Assembly (NCBI RefSeq): GCF_007644035.1
Contig: NZ_VMTV02000577.1
Coordinates: forward strand, 287,428-351,427
Direction: 5' to 3'
DNA: 64,000 bases
From: Vogesella mureinivorans
GTDB taxonomy: Bacteria > Pseudomonadota > Gammaproteobacteria > Burkholderiales > Chromobacteriaceae
Shown here: positions 62,657 to 64,000 of the stretch, in pieces
Numbering within the stretch: position 1 is the stretch's first letter
Layout: each line of letters begins with the position of its first letter
Position numbers and translations under genes: made by a program
Notes under the pieces: model-generated
What the model saw: the letters and a program-made list of their open reading frames with translations, nothing else
The model's database searches: none
What the model was told of the DNA's origin: nothing

Positions 62657-62690
62657 GGTGATACTCCCGTGAAACGTGATGACAATACGT

Positions 62691-62713
62691 TTTACAATGC
62701 TTCTTTTTGTAAA
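62691..62713. promoter_or_regulatory. Inverted repeat in the dps-yggU divergent region
   Basis: TTTACAA (62691-62697) and TTGTAAA (62707-62713) separated by nine bases. It lies where a regulator of dps could bind. The binder is unknown and the repeat could be chance in an AT-rich promoter. Confidence 0.35.
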
Positions 62714-62721
62714 GACGCCCA

Positions 62722-63018
62722 ATGAAACCCTGGTTAACCGTTCAGCCCGAAGGCGTGCGCCTTACCTTGCACGTACAGCCTGGCGCACGCAAGAGCGAGA
62801 TTGCCGGCGAGCATGGCGAGGCGCTGAAGATCAGGTTGGCCGCACCGCCGATAGAAGGCAAGGCCAATGCCGAGCTGGTGCGCTGGCTGGCCAGCTATCT
62901 GGGCCTGCCGCGCAAGTCGGTAGTGCTGCTGACTGGCGAGCGCAACCGGCACAAGATTGTGGCCATTGCCGGGCTGGATGCCGCTAGCGCGCTGGCGCGA
63001 TTACTGCCGGATGCCTAG
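62722..63018 (+). CDS. yggU: DUF167 family protein (YggU)
   Basis: 98-residue protein of the DUF167/UPF0235 family: [60 protein letters not shown]. The family is widespread and functionally uncharacterised. It carries a window-wide repeat (62835-62844) exactly at RLAAP. Its stop overlaps the stop of the convergent fxsA gene (CTAG). Confidence 0.92.
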   Translation: MKPWLTVQPEGVRLTLHVQPGARKSEIAGEHGEALKIRLAAPPIEGKANAELVRWLASYLGLPRKSVVLLTGERNRHKIVAIAGLDAASALARLLPDA

Positions 63019-63476
63019 TGCAGGCGGCGATCGTTGGGTGTGCTGCGGTCTACGTGCTCGTATTCGCCTTCGATAATGTCACCGTTGGCCGCATTATCCG
63101 GCCCAGGCTGCTGGGCGCCGGGTTGGCGGAAGGCCTGGCTCATATCGATATCCGCCAGTTTCGGGCCTTTCCACGGCAGCATCAGCAGTAGTGCCAGCAC
63201 GTCGCTTACCAGGCCGGGAATGGCCAGCAACAGGCCTGCCAGCATCACGCGCAGCGGCCACAGCAGCGAAAACAGCGACACCTTGCCTTCGCGCAGGGTG
63301 CCGGCCAGGGTGAGCAGCCCGCCCAGCTTGCTGTTGCGCATCAGGGCGCTACCCAGCAGGAAGGTGACAATGACCCAGGCTAGCGTCCAGCCGCCGCCGA
63401 TATGGTCGGCCAGGCTGAAGAGCGAGTACATTTCCAGAAACGGGTACAACAGTAAAAGTATCAGTAATCCACGCAT
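63015..63476 (-). CDS. fxsA: FxsA family membrane protein
   Basis: 153 residues with about four hydrophobic helices in the first 115: RGLLILLLLYPFLEMYSLFS, GWTLAWVIVTFLLGSALM, PLRVMLAGLLLAIPGLVSDV, then LLLMLPWKGPKL and a hydrophilic tail. FxsA from E. coli relieves F-plasmid exclusion of phage T7 when overproduced; the normal role is unknown. Its ATG is 15 bases from the divergent cutA ATG. Confidence 0.9.
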   Translation of the reverse strand: MRGLLILLLLYPFLEMYSLFSLADHIGGGWTLAWVIVTFLLGSALMRNSKLGGLLTLAGTLREGKVSLFSLLWPLRVMLAGLLLAIPGLVSDVLALLLMLPWKGPKLADIDMSQAFRQPGAQQPGPDNAANGDIIEGEYEHVDRSTPNDRRLH

Positions 63477-63491
63477 GAAACGGATATCCGC

Positions 63492-63812
63492 ATGAAGGTG
63501 TTAATCGTAGTGTGCAATGTGCCGGGCGAGGCGCTGGCACAGCAAATGGCGGCGGTGCTGGTGGGCGAGGGCTTGGCCGCGTGTGTCAATATCCTGCCGG
63601 CCTGCCAGTCTGTCTACCGCTGGGAGGGGCGTATTGAAACCGCCAGTGAAGTCCCTTTGCTGATCAAGACCACTGCTAGCCAATATGAGGGGCTGCAGGC
63701 CAGAATCCAAGCACTTCACCCCTATGATGTACCAGAAATTGTAGCTGTGGCAGCAGAATGCGGTTTGCCGGCCTATCTGGGCTGGGTGCAGGCCAGTGTT
63801 TTGGGGGCATGA
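63492..63812 (+). CDS. cutA: Divalent-cation tolerance protein CutA
   Basis: 106-residue trimeric protein of the CutA1 family: KVLIVVCNVPGEALAQQMAA, GLAACVNILPACQSVYRWEG, LLIKTTASQYEGLQARIQAL and HPYDVPEIVAV. Associated with copper and other divalent-cation tolerance in E. coli, though the molecular role is debated. Divergent from fxsA with only 15 bases between start codons, so each promoter must reach into the other gene. Confidence 0.95.
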   Translation: MKVLIVVCNVPGEALAQQMAAVLVGEGLAACVNILPACQSVYRWEGRIETASEVPLLIKTTASQYEGLQARIQALHPYDVPEIVAVAAECGLPAYLGWVQASVLGA

Positions 63813-63878
63813 TTTCGGCATTCCTGGTGGATAAAGGTTCCGGATTCAGCGGTTTTCAGGCTTTTTTACTGAAACTGC

Positions 63879-63907
63879 TTGACGTATGGGGCTTCGATAG
63901 GTATAGT
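63879..63907 (+). promoter_or_regulatory. Sigma-70 promoter of tRNA-Lys
   Basis: TTGACG (63879-63884), a 17-base spacer, TATAGT (63902-63907), ending 17 bases before the mature tRNA 5' end. The GC-rich GGACGG following could act as discriminator. Confidence 0.8.
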
Positions 63908-63924
63908 CGCTTTCTCTCAAGGAC

Positions 63925-64000
63925 GGGTCGTTAGCTCAGCTGGTAGAGCAGCGGACTTTTAATCCGTTGGTCGCAGGTTCGAATCCCGCACGGCCTACCA
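63925..64000 (+). tRNA. tRNA-Lys (UUU anticodon)
   Basis: 76-base cloverleaf with encoded CCA. The acceptor arm pairs GGGTCGT with ACGGCCT (including G-U pairs). D arm AGCTCAGCTGGTAGAGC, anticodon loop CTTTTAA (anticodon 63958-63960), and T arm GCAGGTTCGAATCCCGC follow. The gene ends exactly at the window edge, so any tRNA partners downstream are unseen. Confidence 0.96.

Overview
This window reads as a GC-rich chromosome segment from a Betaproteobacterium, most likely in the Neisseriales (a Chromobacteriaceae-like lineage). The evidence is gene order and family type: miaB-phoH-ybeY-corC-lnt, def-fmt-htpX-rsmB-DUF4390-ntrY-ntrX, topA-smg-dprA-LysM, an ATP-grasp type gshA followed by gshB, and the small DUF3460 protein. 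The genus is a guess. I see no insertion sequence, prophage, CRISPR array or rRNA. The window is almost wholly chromosomal backbone, with about 64 protein genes and one tRNA.

Layout. 1-6168 (minus): lnt (cut by the window edge), corC, ybeY, phoH, a small lipoprotein gene, miaB, and a Kef-type antiporter without an RCK domain. 6433-8852: a DUF2061 protein and an OafA-like acyltransferase with an SGNH domain. 9207-15146: a ribose operon (operator, rbsK-D-A-C-B, terminator) and a LacI-family regulator. 15197-20628: UvrD, a receiver-TPR protein, an unknown two-TM protein and DUF3460. 20843-25677: an O-methyltransferase, then tolR-tolA-tolB-pal-cpoB without tolQ beside it. 25843-29080: purE-purK, purC, rimJ. 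29208-32023: sbtA-sbtB-hydrolase facing a Tat-exported beta carbonic anhydrase, which together look like an inorganic-carbon module. 32231-34252: fadH behind a well-formed promoter with an operator in its spacer.

34595-38550: a PhnD-like binding protein translationally coupled to a GGDEF-EAL protein. 38545-46014: a TlpA-like protein, a PfkB kinase, the gshA-gshB-apbE-dgkA operon, a soluble double-PAS chemotaxis-type transducer and a small membrane protein. 46294-51313 (minus): topA, smg, dprA, a LysM protein. 51421-59963 (plus): def, fmt, htpX, rsmB, DUF4390, ntrY, ntrX, moeB. 60023-64000: a thioredoxin-like lipoprotein, a thioesterase, a hypothetical protein, tonB, dps, yggU, fxsA, cutA and tRNA-Lys.

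The most striking signal is not a gene. The 10-mer GTTGGCCGCA (reverse complement TGCGGCCAAC) occurs 41 times by hand count, on both strands, in genes and between them, where well under one copy is expected by chance. Seven copies share the longer form AAGGTTGGCCGCA. Inside genes it usually forces Leu-TTG and Ala-GCA codons in a genome that otherwise prefers CTG and GCC/GCG. Its density (about one per 1.6 kb), spread and tolerance inside core genes resemble a DNA uptake sequence, yet it is unlike the Neisseria GCCGTCTGAA dialect family. The window also carries dprA, a natural-transformation gene.
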